Counted from the first letter of the stretch, positions 1 through 11,326 are shown. The stretch is 64,000 nucleotides of DNA from Albidovulum marisflavi (GCF_025751435.1 NZ_JAOWKY010000001.1:1224001-1288000); one strand, 5' to 3'. The notes: generated by a model from the sequence alone, not told the origin. Translations and numbers: made by a program.

Positions 1-178
1 GCGCAATTGGCGGTCGTCTGGACTGCTACCTGTCTAGAAAGCGGGAACAAAAACGCTCTGCTTGGCGCATTCGTTGCAATTTCGCAACAAGGGTGGACAG
101 TCTTGCCAACTTGCGCTAATCCGCCGCCAGTCATTGCCTGGGGGCCATGGCTCGTCGAAGCAATTCGGGAAACTACCA

Positions 179-862
179 ATGACAGTGCTGATGCGCTGGG
201 CGGCTCCAGTCGTCCTGCTCTTCGGACTTGCCGGAGGCGTTCAAGCCGAGATGACGGTGAGCCAGTCGAACGATCCGGACGGATCCATTGATGTGCACAT
301 GACGGCGCTTCTGGGGCAGGAGCGTGCCGCGTTGAGCACGCTCACTTCAAGCGACGTGGCCGCGATCGCGACCGCGCCGATGAAGCCCGGAAAGTCCAAG
401 GGCAAGGCTGTGATGTCCTACGACGGCACCTGGCTTGCCGCGCTTCCGCGGCCCGAATCCAGCGACGAACTCGATTGTCTGGCGCAGGCGCTCTACTTCG
501 AGGCGAGGGGCGAGTCGATCAAGGGCCAGGCCGCGGTGGCCGAGGTCATCCTGAACCGGGTCGATAGCCCGTCGTTTCCCAAGACCGTCTGCGCGGTGGT
601 GAACCAGGGCGGCAACGGCGGATGCCAGTTTTCCTACACATGCGACGGGCGTGCCGAGGTGGTCGCTGAACCCGAGGCGTGGAAACGTTCGGCCAAGATC
701 GCGGGCGCGATGCTGGATGGCGCGCCGCGGATTCTGACCGAAGGTGCTACCTATTTCCACACCCCGCAGGTTTCCCCGTCGTGGTCCAAGCGGTTCGAAC
801 TGACCGCAACCATCGGGGCGCACCTGTTCTACCGCGCCCCGATCGTCACGGCGCTGAACTGA
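179..862 (+). CDS. Cell wall hydrolase, SleB/Hydrolase_2 family
   Basis: Probable secreted peptidoglycan hydrolase (227 residues) of the SleB/CwlJ type. The ATG at 179 gives a clean signal peptide (MTVLMRW followed by a hydrophobic run ending in GGVQA); the open frame extends upstream to 62, but that extension would bury the signal. The C-terminal half carries the family core: LDCLAQALYFEARGE with the catalytic Glu in the ALYFEARGES stretch, then AVAEVILNRV and a CQFSYTCDG segment. Rhodobacterales usually carry several such proteins, so the exact cell-wall role (remodelling, division or lysis) cannot be given. The 178 bases in front hold no gene I can support. Confidence 0.85.
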   Translation: MTVLMRWAAPVVLLFGLAGGVQAEMTVSQSNDPDGSIDVHMTALLGQERAALSTLTSSDVAAIATAPMKPGKSKGKAVMSYDGTWLAALPRPESSDELDCLAQALYFEARGESIKGQAAVAEVILNRVDSPSFPKTVCAVVNQGGNGGCQFSYTCDGRAEVVAEPEAWKRSAKIAGAMLDGAPRILTEGATYFHTPQVSPSWSKRFELTATIGAHLFYRAPIVTALN

Positions 863-935
863 TCTCTGGCGTCGCGTCCGTGCTGCCCATTCGTGTCCGG
901 TCCCGCTAGCATGGGAAAACCTTGAGGGACGGAAC

Positions 936-1826
936 ATGACGGACGACATCGCCCAGGCCTTTGACCACCCGGAGGCGCGATCCCGCGCTACTGCGACGCT
1001 CGCGGACAGGCTTTCCCTGCGCGATTTCATCGTATCGGCGGACATAGGCGCGTTTCAGGAAGAACGCGGCGCCGAGCAGCGTCTGCGCTTCAACATCGTC
1101 GTTGAAATTGCGCCTCTGCCCGAAGGGCTGGATGATGATGTCGACCAGATCCTGTCGTACGATCGGCTGATCGAGGCCGTCGAGGCAGAGTTGGCGCGCG
1201 AAAGGCTCAACCTTCTGGAGACCTTGGCCGACGGCGTGGCGGCGCGCATCCTTGCCGAACCGCAGGCGCAAAGGGTCTTTGTGCGGATCGAGAAGCTGGA
1301 TCGCGGCCCCTTCGCGCTTGGTGTCGAAATTGTGCGGGAGGCAGCGGACAGTCCTGTCGACGAAGCGCCTGCCCCGCATCCCGTCGTCATCCATTTCGGG
1401 GCGGACGCCCTGATGGCAACCGATCTGGCGGCGCGTTTGGAAAGCCACATGGACGCAGCCAGCCCGGTCGTTGTCACGCTGGGCCTGCCGCCCGAACCGC
1501 GACCGGCCGCTGCGACCGAGGACGCGCGCCGCCGCATCGCGCTTCTGGCGATTGAACAGAACGCCTGGGCATTTGCCGCACGCGATCCACGGCTCAAGGT
1601 AGTGGCCTCGCGCACCGAGCTCGACTGGGCGATGCGCCACGGCCGCACCGCCGTCTGGGCGCCTTCGAAGCTGGTGCTGGATACGCCGGGTGCGCCGCTT
1701 GCGTCGGCCGAGGATGGCGCCGCGCTCGCCGTCTGGCTGGCCGAGACGCTGGAGGCACGCCAGCTTGTCGTTCACGGCAGTGTCACCATCCCGGCGGGAA
1801 GCCGCGTGCCCGTACAGCGCCGCTGA
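936..1826 (+). CDS. folB: Dihydroneopterin aldolase with extra C-terminal domain
   Basis: Folate biosynthesis enzyme converting 7,8-dihydroneopterin to 6-hydroxymethyl-dihydropterin and glycolaldehyde. Residues about 22-130 are the FolB domain (LRDFIVSADIGAFQEERG, ILSYDRLIEAVE, LLETLADGVAARIL). FolB is usually near 120 residues; this protein has 296, and the extra C-terminal 160 or so residues (SHMDAASPVVVTLGLPP to the end) form a separate domain I cannot name. It lies directly upstream of folP (43 bases apart) and glmM, so folB-folP-glmM are probably one transcript. The ATG at 936 follows a GAGGGACGGAAC ribosome-binding stretch. Confidence 0.85.
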   Translation: MTDDIAQAFDHPEARSRATATLADRLSLRDFIVSADIGAFQEERGAEQRLRFNIVVEIAPLPEGLDDDVDQILSYDRLIEAVEAELARERLNLLETLADGVAARILAEPQAQRVFVRIEKLDRGPFALGVEIVREAADSPVDEAPAPHPVVIHFGADALMATDLAARLESHMDAASPVVVTLGLPPEPRPAAATEDARRRIALLAIEQNAWAFAARDPRLKVVASRTELDWAMRHGRTAVWAPSKLVLDTPGAPLASAEDGAALAVWLAETLEARQLVVHGSVTIPAGSRVPVQRR

Positions 1827-1869
1827 CAGCCGCCTTGCCAATCGCAACGCTTCGTCGGAAAACCGCGCC

Positions 1870-2883
1870 ATGGAATACTTTCGACCAATCGCGATGACCG
1901 ATCCCGCCCGACCCGAGGGCGCCTTGACCCTTGCCGGGGGCTGGTGCTGGTTCGACAGGGTCGAGGTGCTGACGCGGCAGGGACCGCGCGGCATGATCCC
2001 AGCCAGCGAATTGCCCCCTGAGGCCAAGGCGGCGCTGACCGATCCGCGCCCCGATTTTCTTGGGATGGGCTTGGACCGGCCAAGGATCATGGGCGTCCTG
2101 AACGTGACGCCCGACAGCTTCTCTGACGGGGGGCTTTTCGCCGAAGCGGCCGCCGCGCGGGCGCACGGCCTGGCGATGGTGACGGCAGGCGCCGACCTGA
2201 TCGACATCGGAGGGGAAAGCACTCGGCCCGGCGCAGCCGATGTCCCGCTTGCAGAAGAGACCGACCGAACGGTGCCGGTGATTTCCGCGCTGAGGCAGGC
2301 AGGGATAACCACGCCCATCTCGATCGACACGCGCAAGGCGCCTGTCGCCTGCGCGGCGCTGAACGCCGGGGCCTCGATGGTCAACGACGTCTCGGCCTTT
2401 GCCTATGACGCGGCCCTTGGCCATCTGGTTGCCGCGCGCGAGGTGCCGGTCTGCCTGATGCATGCCCTGGGCGTGCCCGCCACGATGCAGGACGACCCGC
2501 GCTATGCCGACGTGCTGCTTGACGTCTACGACTATCTTGCCGAGTGCGTGCGAGAGGCGGAGTCGGTCGGAATTCCCCGCGCGCGCATCCTTGTCGATCC
2601 CGGTATCGGCTTTGGCAAGACGCTGGAACACAACGTGGCGCTTCTGAGGGGGCTGTCGCTTTTCCATGGGCTTGGATGCGGCGTTCTGCTGGGCGCCTCG
2701 CGCAAGCGTTTCATCGGCACGTTGGGCGGTGCCGATGCCGCCGCCGATCGAGGACCGGGCACGATCGCGGTCACGCTTTCGGGTATTGCCCAGGGTGTGC
2801 AGTGGCACAGGGTGCATGATATCAAAGAAACAAGGCAGGCCATCCGGCTCTGGCAGGCGGTGACGGCGGGAGACATGCAATGA
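1870..2883 (+). CDS. folP: Dihydropteroate synthase
   Basis: Condenses 6-hydroxymethyl-dihydropterin diphosphate with p-aminobenzoate to give dihydropteroate, the target step of sulfonamides. Signature stretches are [16 protein letters not shown] (pterin/phosphate site), [14 protein letters not shown] and the later [10 protein letters not shown] and GASRKRF. The start was taken at ATG 1870 ([12 protein letters not shown]), giving 337 residues; the first 70 or so residues precede the TIM barrel, a longer N-terminal extension than in E. coli FolP. The stop overlaps the glmM start by four bases (ATGA), indicating translational coupling, and folB lies just upstream. Confidence 0.93.
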   Translation: MEYFRPIAMTDPARPEGALTLAGGWCWFDRVEVLTRQGPRGMIPASELPPEAKAALTDPRPDFLGMGLDRPRIMGVLNVTPDSFSDGGLFAEAAAARAHGLAMVTAGADLIDIGGESTRPGAADVPLAEETDRTVPVISALRQAGITTPISIDTRKAPVACAALNAGASMVNDVSAFAYDAALGHLVAAREVPVCLMHALGVPATMQDDPRYADVLLDVYDYLAECVREAESVGIPRARILVDPGIGFGKTLEHNVALLRGLSLFHGLGCGVLLGASRKRFIGTLGGADAAADRGPGTIAVTLSGIAQGVQWHRVHDIKETRQAIRLWQAVTAGDMQ

Positions 2884-4223
2884 CGCGCAAGCTTTTCGGA
2901 ACCGACGGGGTCAGGGGCACGGCAAACACCCATCCCATGACTGCCGAGATGGCCTTGCGGCTCGGTGCGGCAGCCGGGCGCTATTTCCGCACCGACGGGC
3001 GCAACCGCCACCGTGTCGTCATCGGCAAGGACACGCGGCTGTCGGGCTACATGCTGGAAAACGCGCTGACCGCGGGTCTGACCTCAACCGGGATGAACGT
3101 GCTGCTGCTCGGTCCGGTGCCAACGCCCGCCGTGGGTTTCCTGACCCGTTCGATGCGGGCCGAGTTCGGGATCATGATTTCGGCCAGCCACAATCCCGCG
3201 CATGACAACGGCATCAAGTTCTTCGGCCCGGACGGCTTCAAGCTGTCTGACGAGGCCGAGGCGAAGATCGAATCCATCGTCGCGGGGCAGATCGAACCGG
3301 CCCAACCGCAGAACATCGGGCGTGCGAAACGCATCGACGACGGACTGGGGCGGTACGTCGAATACGCCAAGACGACCTTCCCGGCGCGAGGGCAGCTATC
3401 GGGCCTGAAGGTGGTCATCGACTGTGCCAATGGTGCTGCCTACAAGGCGGCGCCCGAGGTTCTCTGGGAGCTTGGGGCCGAGGTCATTCCAGTCGGCGTG
3501 GCTCCGAACGGTCTGAACATCAACGATGGATGTGGCTCGACCAACACCCGCACGGCGGCCGAGGCGGTCGTGGCGCACGGGGCCGATCTTGGCATCAGCC
3601 TGGACGGCGACGCGGACCGGGTGATGATCCTGGATGAAGCCGGGCAGGTTGCCGACGGGGATCAGATCATGGCGCTGTTCGCGCGCCGGTGGGCCGAAGC
3701 CGGTCGGCTTCGCGGCGGTGCGCTGGTCGCGACGGTGATGTCGAACCTCGGGCTCGAACGGTTCCTGGGCGGGCAGGGATTACGGCTTGAGCGCACGGCG
3801 GTTGGCGACCGCTACGTTGTGGAACGGATGCGGGAAGGCGGCTTCAACCTGGGCGGAGAGCAGTCGGGGCACATCGTCATGACGGACTACGCGACAACCG
3901 GCGACGGGCTGATCGCGGGCTTGCAGTTCCTGGCTGCGATGGCAGAGACCGGCAAGAAGGCGTCCGAGCTTGTGCGTCAGTTCGAGACCGTGCCCCAGAT
4001 GTTGAAGAATGTGCGCTATGCGGCCGGGCAGGAGCCTTTGGCCGCCGATAATGTGCGAAAAGTGATCGGAGAGGCAGAGGCGCGGCTGAACGGATCGGGC
4101 CGTCTCCTGATCCGAAAGTCGGGGACGGAGCCCCTGATCCGCGTCATGGCCGAATGCGAGGACGAAGCACTTCTGGCCGATGTGGTCGGCGGGATCGTCG
4201 CGGCGGTGGAAGATGCGGTCTAG
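2880..4223 (+). CDS. glmM: Phosphoglucosamine mutase
   Basis: Interconverts glucosamine-6-phosphate and glucosamine-1-phosphate on the way to UDP-GlcNAc for peptidoglycan and LPS. The 447-residue length is standard. The catalytic phosphoserine lies in [14 protein letters not shown] (Ser103); the metal-binding loop is [10 protein letters not shown], the sugar-binding loop GGEQSGHIV, and the phosphate-binding end is [12 protein letters not shown]. The start ATG overlaps the folP stop (ATGA), a common arrangement in alphaproteobacteria. No sign of truncation. Confidence 0.96.
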   Translation: MTRKLFGTDGVRGTANTHPMTAEMALRLGAAAGRYFRTDGRNRHRVVIGKDTRLSGYMLENALTAGLTSTGMNVLLLGPVPTPAVGFLTRSMRAEFGIMISASHNPAHDNGIKFFGPDGFKLSDEAEAKIESIVAGQIEPAQPQNIGRAKRIDDGLGRYVEYAKTTFPARGQLSGLKVVIDCANGAAYKAAPEVLWELGAEVIPVGVAPNGLNINDGCGSTNTRTAAEAVVAHGADLGISLDGDADRVMILDEAGQVADGDQIMALFARRWAEAGRLRGGALVATVMSNLGLERFLGGQGLRLERTAVGDRYVVERMREGGFNLGGEQSGHIVMTDYATTGDGLIAGLQFLAAMAETGKKASELVRQFETVPQMLKNVRYAAGQEPLAADNVRKVIGEAEARLNGSGRLLIRKSGTEPLIRVMAECEDEALLADVVGGIVAAVEDAV

Positions 4224-4274
4224 CGGCGCGCGATAGCGCGGGGTTGCGCGCGTTCGTCCGCGCCCTTCCGCCGG

Positions 4275-4856
4275 TCAGTGGAGGCGCAGATGCGGCGGAA
4301 TGAGCGCCAGAAGCTCGCCGGTCTTCGGGTCGAAATGGGCCCCGACATTGGCGGACGTCAGCGCGCGGTCGAAGGCGTTTGCATTCCTGTTCCAGCGGAC
4401 CCGGTCGGGCTTCGACTTCGTCCAGAACTCGTTGTCGTCGTTAACGACCGTCATCGTCTTCGGCGCGCGTGGCAGGGCGGCACTGAGCAGAAGGACCAGC
4501 GTGGCTTGCACGAGATACGCTTGGCCGATCGGGTGCATGTTTGCGATCCGTGTCTGGACCGTTTGCCGGGTCAGGCTGCCGAGAAGCGGAAGCGCCCCGA
4601 GATTGGCGCGCGACAGGCCGAAGCGCTGCCACTTCTGTTGCATGTTGTAGGAATAGGCTATGTTCCCGGCCACGACGAGAAGGGCGGTCAGGACAATGGC
4701 TTGCCGCAGACCGGGCACCGTAAGGTGGACGCGCGTGAATTCGTCCGCCAGGGCGCGCACCTCCTTGTCGCGTTCGTTCGCGAACGCCGGGTTGGGGCGG
4801 AATGCACAGCTCGCACCGGCGGCGACAAGGCCGGTGCCAAATGCCCTTCGGTCCAT
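4275..4856 (-). CDS. Hypothetical protein with twin-arginine-like N-terminus
   Basis: A 193-residue protein I do not recognise. The start at 4856 is supported by a GGAGGGGAAG ribosome-binding site just upstream and by a twin-arginine-like N-terminus (MDRRAFGTGLVAAGA). Two further hydrophobic stretches (about residues 50-68, AIVLTALLVVAGNIAYSY, and about residues 105-120, YLVQATLVLLLSAALP) suggest membrane association. The C-terminal half, with FWTKSKPDRVRWNRNA and the HFDPKTGELL end, looks soluble. It is convergent with glmM and tandem with ilvC, with no obvious functional link to either. Confidence 0.65.
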   Translation of the reverse strand: MDRRAFGTGLVAAGASCAFRPNPAFANERDKEVRALADEFTRVHLTVPGLRQAIVLTALLVVAGNIAYSYNMQQKWQRFGLSRANLGALPLLGSLTRQTVQTRIANMHPIGQAYLVQATLVLLLSAALPRAPKTMTVVNDDNEFWTKSKPDRVRWNRNANAFDRALTSANVGAHFDPKTGELLALIPPHLRLH

Positions 4857-4973
4857 CTTCCCCTCCTGACTTGTTGAGGGGAAAAGCCTACCATCGCTTC
4901 GGGTGCGGACAAAGGAAAAGCCTGCCGGGCGCGACACGCGCCTCCCGGCAGGTAAGTCAGCAGGTCGTGCGGA

Positions 4974-6579
<1,606 letters not shown>

Positions 6580-6583
<4 letters not shown>

Positions 6584-7038
6584 TCGAGCTTGATGACATC
6601 GACCGCGCGATCCTGCGGGAGTTGGTCGCGGACGCCACGCAAAGTGCGGGTGCGATCGGCCGGCAGCTAGGGTTGTCGCAACCTGCGACCTGGCGGCGGA
6701 TCCGGCGGCTTGAGCAGGCGGGCGTGTTGGCGGGGCGGCGCATTGACCTTGACACCGAGGCGCTTGGCTTCGGCGTGACGGTCTTCCTTGGTGTGAAGCT
6801 TGCGGCGAAGGGGCGCGTGAGCCTTGAGGATTTCGAACGTGCCGCGACAGCGATTCCCGAAGTGCAGACAGTCCAGCATGTGCTGGGCCTTTACGACTAC
6901 CGGCTGCGCGTGACCGCCCGGGACCTTGCGGACTTCGAGCGCGTGCTGAGGCGCCGGATCATGACGCTGCCCGGCGTGGGAAACGTCGAGGCAAACGTGC
7001 TGCTTAGCGAGGAAAGACGCCCCGGTCCCCTGGGCTGA
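6580..7038 (+). CDS. Lrp/AsnC family transcriptional regulator (second of pair)
   Basis: Also 152 residues, with the same layout as its upstream neighbour: helix-turn-helix (IELDDIDRAILRELVADA, RQLGLSQPATWRRIRRLEQAGVL) then the RAM domain (FGVTVFLGVKL, AIPEVQTVQHVLGLYDYRL, LPGVGNVEANVLLSE). It starts with GTG inside the stop of the first gene. The two paralogues probably arose by tandem duplication and, being co-translated, could form hetero-oligomers. The downstream class V aminotransferase gene is 89 bases away on the same strand and is the other plausible target. Confidence 0.9.
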
Positions 7039-7127
7039 TGCCCAAAACCGTCATGCTCTGTCGTGAAATCCTTGGCCTTTCCGGCCATCCTGCGCTACCG
7101 CAGGACCAAGAGAGACAGGAGGATTTT

Positions 7128-8258
7128 ATGCCCGCGCTGCTGCCCCACATCGATCCCGACGGTTTGGAAGAATTCTCGGTGGTCTTCACTGACCGTTCGC
7201 TCAACCACATGAGCAAGCAGTTTCAGGGCGTGATGCGCGACATCTCGGCCATGCTGAAAGATGTCTACAACGCCGACGCGGTGGCCCTTGTGCCGGGCGG
7301 CGGGACCTATGCCATGGAATCTGTGGCGCGCCAGTTCGCGGGTGGAAAAAGGGCACTGATCGTCCGCAACGGCTGGTTCTCTTACCGCTGGACCCAGATC
7401 TTCGAGGCGGGCGGATTTGCCGCGGAAACCCATGTCGCCATGGCGCGCCGCGCCGGAAACGAGGTTCAGGCGCCCTTTGCCCCGGCCCCGATCGAAGAGG
7501 TCGCGGCCAAGATCGCCGAGGTAAGGCCCGACGTCGTCTTCGCTCCGCATGTCGAAACGGCAAGCGGCATGATCCTGCCCGACGACTATCTCAGGGCATT
7601 GGCGCAAGCCGCGCACGAGGTGGGTGCGCTTTTCGTGCTGGATTGCATCGCCTCTGGCTGCATATGGGTCGACATGCAAGGGATCGGAGTCGATGTACTG
7701 ATCTCCGCCCCGCAAAAAGGATGGTCGGCATCGCCGTCCGCGGGTCTGGTGATGATGAGCGCCGAGGCCGAAAAGCGGATGGAGGCGACGGTTTCGAACA
7801 GCTTCGCACTCGATCTCAAGAAGTGGCGCGCGATCATGACTGCGTATGAGGGCGGCGGACACGCCTATCATGCGACCATGCCGACGGACGCGCTCAAGGC
7901 GTTCCGCGATACGATGCTGGAAACCAGGGATTACGGATTCGAGCGGCTTCGCGCAGCGCAGTGGGCGCTTGGCGACGCGGTTCGGGCGGACCTTGCCGCC
8001 CGTGGTATCCGTTCGGTCGCGGCCGAGGGTTTCGGGGCGCCCGGTGTCGTTGTCAGTTTCACCGACGATCCCGACATCCAGACCGGCAAGAAATTCGCGG
8101 CCCAAGGGGTGCAGATCGCCGCCGGCGTGCCGTTGCAGGTTGGGGAAGGCGACAGCTACCGCAGTTTCCGCATCGGCCTTTTCGGCCTGGACAAGCTTTA
8201 CGACGTCGAAGCGACCGTCGCGCGCGTCCGGCGCGCGCTGGACGAGGCCTTGGGCTAA
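7128..8258 (+). CDS. Class V PLP-dependent aminotransferase (alanine/serine-glyoxylate type)
   Basis: 376-residue fold-type I aminotransferase related to alanine-glyoxylate, serine-glyoxylate and AEP aminotransferases. The PLP lysine is K197 in SAPQKGWSASPSAGLV; the cofactor aspartate is in FVLDCIASG (D172). Start at ATG 7128 is favoured by the AGACAGGAGGATTTT ribosome-binding stretch; upstream in-frame starts lack one. It follows two Lrp/AsnC regulators, consistent with an amino-acid substrate. Substrate assignment is not possible from sequence alone; it is not the phnW of this window, which lies at 17.5 kb. Confidence 0.88.
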   Translation: MPALLPHIDPDGLEEFSVVFTDRSLNHMSKQFQGVMRDISAMLKDVYNADAVALVPGGGTYAMESVARQFAGGKRALIVRNGWFSYRWTQIFEAGGFAAETHVAMARRAGNEVQAPFAPAPIEEVAAKIAEVRPDVVFAPHVETASGMILPDDYLRALAQAAHEVGALFVLDCIASGCIWVDMQGIGVDVLISAPQKGWSASPSAGLVMMSAEAEKRMEATVSNSFALDLKKWRAIMTAYEGGGHAYHATMPTDALKAFRDTMLETRDYGFERLRAAQWALGDAVRADLAARGIRSVAAEGFGAPGVVVSFTDDPDIQTGKKFAAQGVQIAAGVPLQVGEGDSYRSFRIGLFGLDKLYDVEATVARVRRALDEALG

Positions 8259-8278
8259 GCAAGGAGGGCCCGGCTGCC

Positions 8279-9478
8279 CTAGCGCATGCCGAGCCCAGCC
8301 TTCATCAGGGTCTTGCGCACGGGGGCCAGCGAATAAAGCGCGTTCAAAGCCCCGGCGCGCAGGTCGCGCAGGGGGCGCGGCGACAGCATGGACGTGCGGT
8401 TCAGAAGGTCGATCCCCGTCACGCGCGCCTTGACCTCGGGCCAGCGTCGACGGTTGTAGGCCGACAGCATCGCGCGTTCACCCAGCCGATCCGGCGCTGT
8501 GGCCGCAAGGTCCAGCAGGCAGGCCAGATCCGCAAGCGACATGTTCAAGCCCTGTGCGCCGATGGGCGGCACCACATGGGCCGCTTCGGCGATCAGCGCC
8601 GTCCGTTCAGCTTCGAACCTGTCGGCGATCTGGGCGATCATCGGCCAGACCGATCGGCGGGTGACCAGCTTCAGCGGCCCGAACAGTCCGGCCGAACGCG
8701 TGAACATCTCTGCCTCGAATTCAGGGAGGGGCAGGGTGGCCAGGCGTTCCGCCTCTGGTCCGCGCTCCATCCAGACGACGGCGGAACAGGGCTTCCCTTC
8801 CCGATCCGGAAGCGGCACCAGCGTGAAGGGTCCCCCGGTCCTGTGAACCTCGGTCGAGACGTTCTGATGCGGGATTGGGTGGGTCACCGCGAAGGCCAGC
8901 GCCTTTTGCCCGTAGCGCATCGTCTTGACGCCGATGCCCACCGCCGCGCGCACCGGGCTGGCGCGACCATCGGCGGCGACAAGCAGTCGGGCCGCGACCT
9001 GCGTTCCGTCCGACAGGGCAATCCGCGCCTCGCTTTCTCGGGTCAGGACTGTCCGCGTCGACACGCCGGGGCGGAATTCGACATTCGGAAGCTCTGCCAG
9101 GCGGGCGACCATTTCCCGGCGCAGAAGCCAGTTCGGGAAATTCCAGCCAAACGGTTCATCCCCGATTTCCGAGGCATCGAAATCCCTGACGATACGGGGT
9201 TCGGGAACTTCGCCCCCGGCATCGACGATCCGCATGACCTTCAACGCGGCGGCATGGGGGGCAAGCTGATCCCAAAGGCCCGCCTGCTCAAGCACCTTGC
9301 GCGCCGGTTGCAGAAAGGCCGTCGTTCGCATGTCGGCGCCTGCGGCATCCGCCTCGGTTACCGGGGGGGCGGGGTCGACGCAAATGACGGAAAAACCCGC
9401 CGAACCGAAGGCCGATGCGGCGGTCAGCCCCGCCACGCCGCCACCGGAAATCAGGATGTCTATCGCCTGGGCCTGCAT
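8279..9478 (-). CDS. UbiH/UbiF/Coq6 family FAD-dependent hydroxylase
   Basis: 399-residue flavoprotein monooxygenase of the ubiquinone-ring hydroxylase group. It has the N-terminal FAD dinucleotide motif ISGGGVAGLTAASAFGSAG, the ring-hydroxylase motif VAADGRASPVR and the second FAD motif LIAEAAHVVPPIGAQGLNMSLADL (the usual GDAAH position reads AEAAH, a departure from consensus). Start 9478 has AAAGGAG eight bases upstream. Alphaproteobacteria vary in which Ubi hydroxylase acts at which ring position, so no specific symbol is given. It stands alone, converging on the class V aminotransferase gene. Confidence 0.85.
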   Translation of the reverse strand: MQAQAIDILISGGGVAGLTAASAFGSAGFSVICVDPAPPVTEADAAGADMRTTAFLQPARKVLEQAGLWDQLAPHAAALKVMRIVDAGGEVPEPRIVRDFDASEIGDEPFGWNFPNWLLRREMVARLAELPNVEFRPGVSTRTVLTRESEARIALSDGTQVAARLLVAADGRASPVRAAVGIGVKTMRYGQKALAFAVTHPIPHQNVSTEVHRTGGPFTLVPLPDREGKPCSAVVWMERGPEAERLATLPLPEFEAEMFTRSAGLFGPLKLVTRRSVWPMIAQIADRFEAERTALIAEAAHVVPPIGAQGLNMSLADLACLLDLAATAPDRLGERAMLSAYNRRRWPEVKARVTGIDLLNRTSMLSPRPLRDLRAGALNALYSLAPVRKTLMKAGLGMR

Positions 9479-9547
9479 ATCATGCTCCTTTGGGCGCATG
9501 ATATGCGGTCCCGCGCCGGAGGGCCAAGCGACATTCCGTCCCGAGCG

Positions 9548-9796
9548 CTACTTTCCAAGGGTGATCAGGATCAGCGTGACAAACATCACCGGCACCATCG
9601 CCAACGCCGTCATCGCCAAAGCCACGAGCCCCCAGGTCTGAACCGCCAGAACCATCACGGTCACCAGGATGACCAGCGCGTACCAGATGGTGTCGGGGTC
9701 GCCGTAGGCGATGTCAAAGGCGATCCATCCCAGGACCGGGATGTGGTGAAACCAGGACCGAACGGGGCGGCCCGAGGAAATCGGCATGTCAGTCAT
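9548..9796 (-). CDS. Small two-helix membrane protein, unknown
   Basis: 82 residues starting at ATG 9796 after ACAGGAG. A polar N-terminus (MTDMPISSGRPVRSWFHHIP) leads to two hydrophobic stretches, TIWYALVILVTVMVLAVQTW and VALAMTALAMVPVMFVTLIL, which should span the inner membrane. No function can be named. It lies between a UbiH-type hydroxylase and a HAD phosphatase, all on the minus strand. Confidence 0.7.
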   Translation of the reverse strand: MTDMPISSGRPVRSWFHHIPVLGWIAFDIAYGDPDTIWYALVILVTVMVLAVQTWGLVALAMTALAMVPVMFVTLILITLGK

Positions 9797-9869
9797 CGTA
9801 AACTCCTGTTCGCGGCGTCGACTTAAGGTCGAGGGCGCAGGAACACGAGAAGACGTATCGCCGCAGGGC

Positions 9870-10514
9870 TCAGACAAGCCGGGCCAGAAACGCGGCCAGA
9901 TCGTCAGTGTGGTGGTGGATATGCGGCGCGGGATCAGGTTGCGGCGCCACGTGCACGGTGCGCATTCCCATCGCATGAGGCTCGGTCAGGTTGCGCGGAT
10001 CGTCCTCGAACATGGCGGCGCGCATGGGGTCAATGCCGTCGTGGCCAAAGACCGCCTCGAAGGCGCCGCGTTCCGGCTTGGGGCGGAAGCCCGCGTGTTC
10101 CACGCCGTAGACGGCATCGAATACGCCCTCAAGTCCGCGCGCGGCGATCACCCGCTCGGCGTAGGGGCGACTGCCGTTGGTATAGACGATGCGGCGGCCG
10201 GGCAGCGCGGCGATGGCCTGTCGCAGCGCAGCGTCCGGCGCCAGCGCGTCCAGCGAAATTTCGTGAACCTCGGTCAGATAGGGGGCGGGATCCACGCCGT
10301 GTTCCGTCATCAGCCCCGCCAGGGTCGTGCCATAGCGCGCCCAGTAATGGCGCCTAAGGCGGTCCGCTTCGTCCCGCGCCACGCCGAGCGACTGCATGAC
10401 ATATGTGGTCATACGCACTTCGATCTGATCGAAAAGCCGCGCTTCCGGGGGGTATAGCGTGTTGTCCAGGTCGAAAACCCAGCAGGTCACATGGGCAAAG
10501 GCAGAAGCGGGCAT
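9870..10514 (-). CDS. HAD-superfamily pyrimidine 5'-nucleotidase-like hydrolase
   Basis: 214-residue HAD subfamily IA phosphatase of the Sdt1/pyrimidine 5'-nucleotidase type. Motif I is FDLDNTLYPPEA with nucleophile D15 and acid/base D17; motif II is IVYTNGSRPYAERV; motif III/IV is GFRPKPERGAFEAV then MFEDDPRNLTEPHAMG. The DLDNTLYP form is characteristic of this subgroup. Start was set at 10514 (MPASAFAHVTCWVFDLDN). The natural substrate (UMP/CMP-type nucleotides or another phosphate ester) is inferred from the family only. Single gene next to a divergent GntR regulator. Confidence 0.85.
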   Translation of the reverse strand: MPASAFAHVTCWVFDLDNTLYPPEARLFDQIEVRMTTYVMQSLGVARDEADRLRRHYWARYGTTLAGLMTEHGVDPAPYLTEVHEISLDALAPDAALRQAIAALPGRRIVYTNGSRPYAERVIAARGLEGVFDAVYGVEHAGFRPKPERGAFEAVFGHDGIDPMRAAMFEDDPRNLTEPHAMGMRTVHVAPQPDPAPHIHHHTDDLAAFLARLV

Positions 10515-10661
10515 GTCGGCAATCACATCGTGTCGAACCAGGGCATTTGTCTCATGCGGCGGGGCAGGGGGCAAGGCCGCCAGGCCCATGCGGCAGCGAA
10601 GCCTCTTGCTTAGGGGGGGCGATGCGCCCTAGGTTTGCGCCTTGTTCACTACGGCCAGGAC

Positions 10662-11309
10662 ATGCGGATGCAGAAAGATGCCTATACCCTGATCCTCGAA
10701 GCGATCGAGGGCGGGACCTACCGTCCGGGCGATCGCCTGGTTGAATCCGAACTGGCCGAGAGACTTGGCGTGTCGCGCACCCCGGTTCGGGAGGCGCTTC
10801 AGCGTCTGGAAACGCAGTCGATGCTGACGCGGGACGGGCGGTCGCTGATCGTGGCCTCTCTGGATCACAACCAGTTGGCCGAGCTTTACGTCGTGCGCGC
10901 CGAGCTTGAAGGCCTGGCTGCGCGGTTGGCCGCCAAGCACGCGACCGAAGAGGAGATTCGCGTGCTTGAGGACATGATTGATGAAGACCGCGCGCATCTT
11001 AGCGATCCCGAGGCGCTGTCACGCGCCAACCGGCGCTTTCACAAGCAGATTCACCTTGCTTCCCACAACCGCTACCTGGTGCAGCAGCTTGGGCTGGTCC
11101 ACCGCTCCATGGCGCTTCTGGCGACGACGTCGCTTGCGGCGGAAGGACGGGGCGAGGCGGCTCTGGCCGAGCATGACGCCATCGTGAGCGCGATTGCCAA
11201 CGGGGATGAGATCGGCGCGCAGACTGCGCTGCGCGCGCATATCTCGAAAGCGTTCGAAACACGGCTCAAGCTTGACGCGGCCTCTCAGCGCAGGGAGAGC
11301 GACGCCTAA
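10662..11309 (+). CDS. GntR family regulator, FadR/FCD subfamily
   Basis: About 215 residues: N-terminal winged helix (YRPGDRLVESELAERLGVSRTPVREALQRLE) and a C-terminal all-helical FCD effector domain (ELYVVRAELEGLAARLA, ANRRFHKQIHLASHNRYL, EHDAIVSAIANGDEIGAQ), whose conserved His/Asp residues usually bind a metal and an organic acid. ATG 10662 and ATG 10668 are both possible starts; a TTG at 10635 is less likely. It converges on the CpXC gene and is divergent from the HAD gene, so neither is an obvious operon partner. Effector unknown. Confidence 0.85.
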   Translation: MRMQKDAYTLILEAIEGGTYRPGDRLVESELAERLGVSRTPVREALQRLETQSMLTRDGRSLIVASLDHNQLAELYVVRAELEGLAARLAAKHATEEEIRVLEDMIDEDRAHLSDPEALSRANRRFHKQIHLASHNRYLVQQLGLVHRSMALLATTSLAAEGRGEAALAEHDAIVSAIANGDEIGAQTALRAHISKAFETRLKLDAASQRRESDA

Positions 11310-11326
11310 GGCACCGCCGGCGCGTC

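Noticed and set aside
7128-8258. Second AEP aminotransferase
   Set aside because: Same fold as PhnW but it lacks the PhnW-typical LLTPGPLTT start and lies beside Lrp regulators, not phosphonate genes.
7961-9826. Plus-strand open frame of about 620 codons spanning three genes
   Set aside because: Overlaps the class V aminotransferase in another frame and is antisense to the UbiH-type gene; no domain.
10635-10661. TTG start for the GntR regulator at 10635
   Set aside because: Two ATG codons follow at 10662 and 10668 next to the conserved domain start, with a better-placed AGGA.
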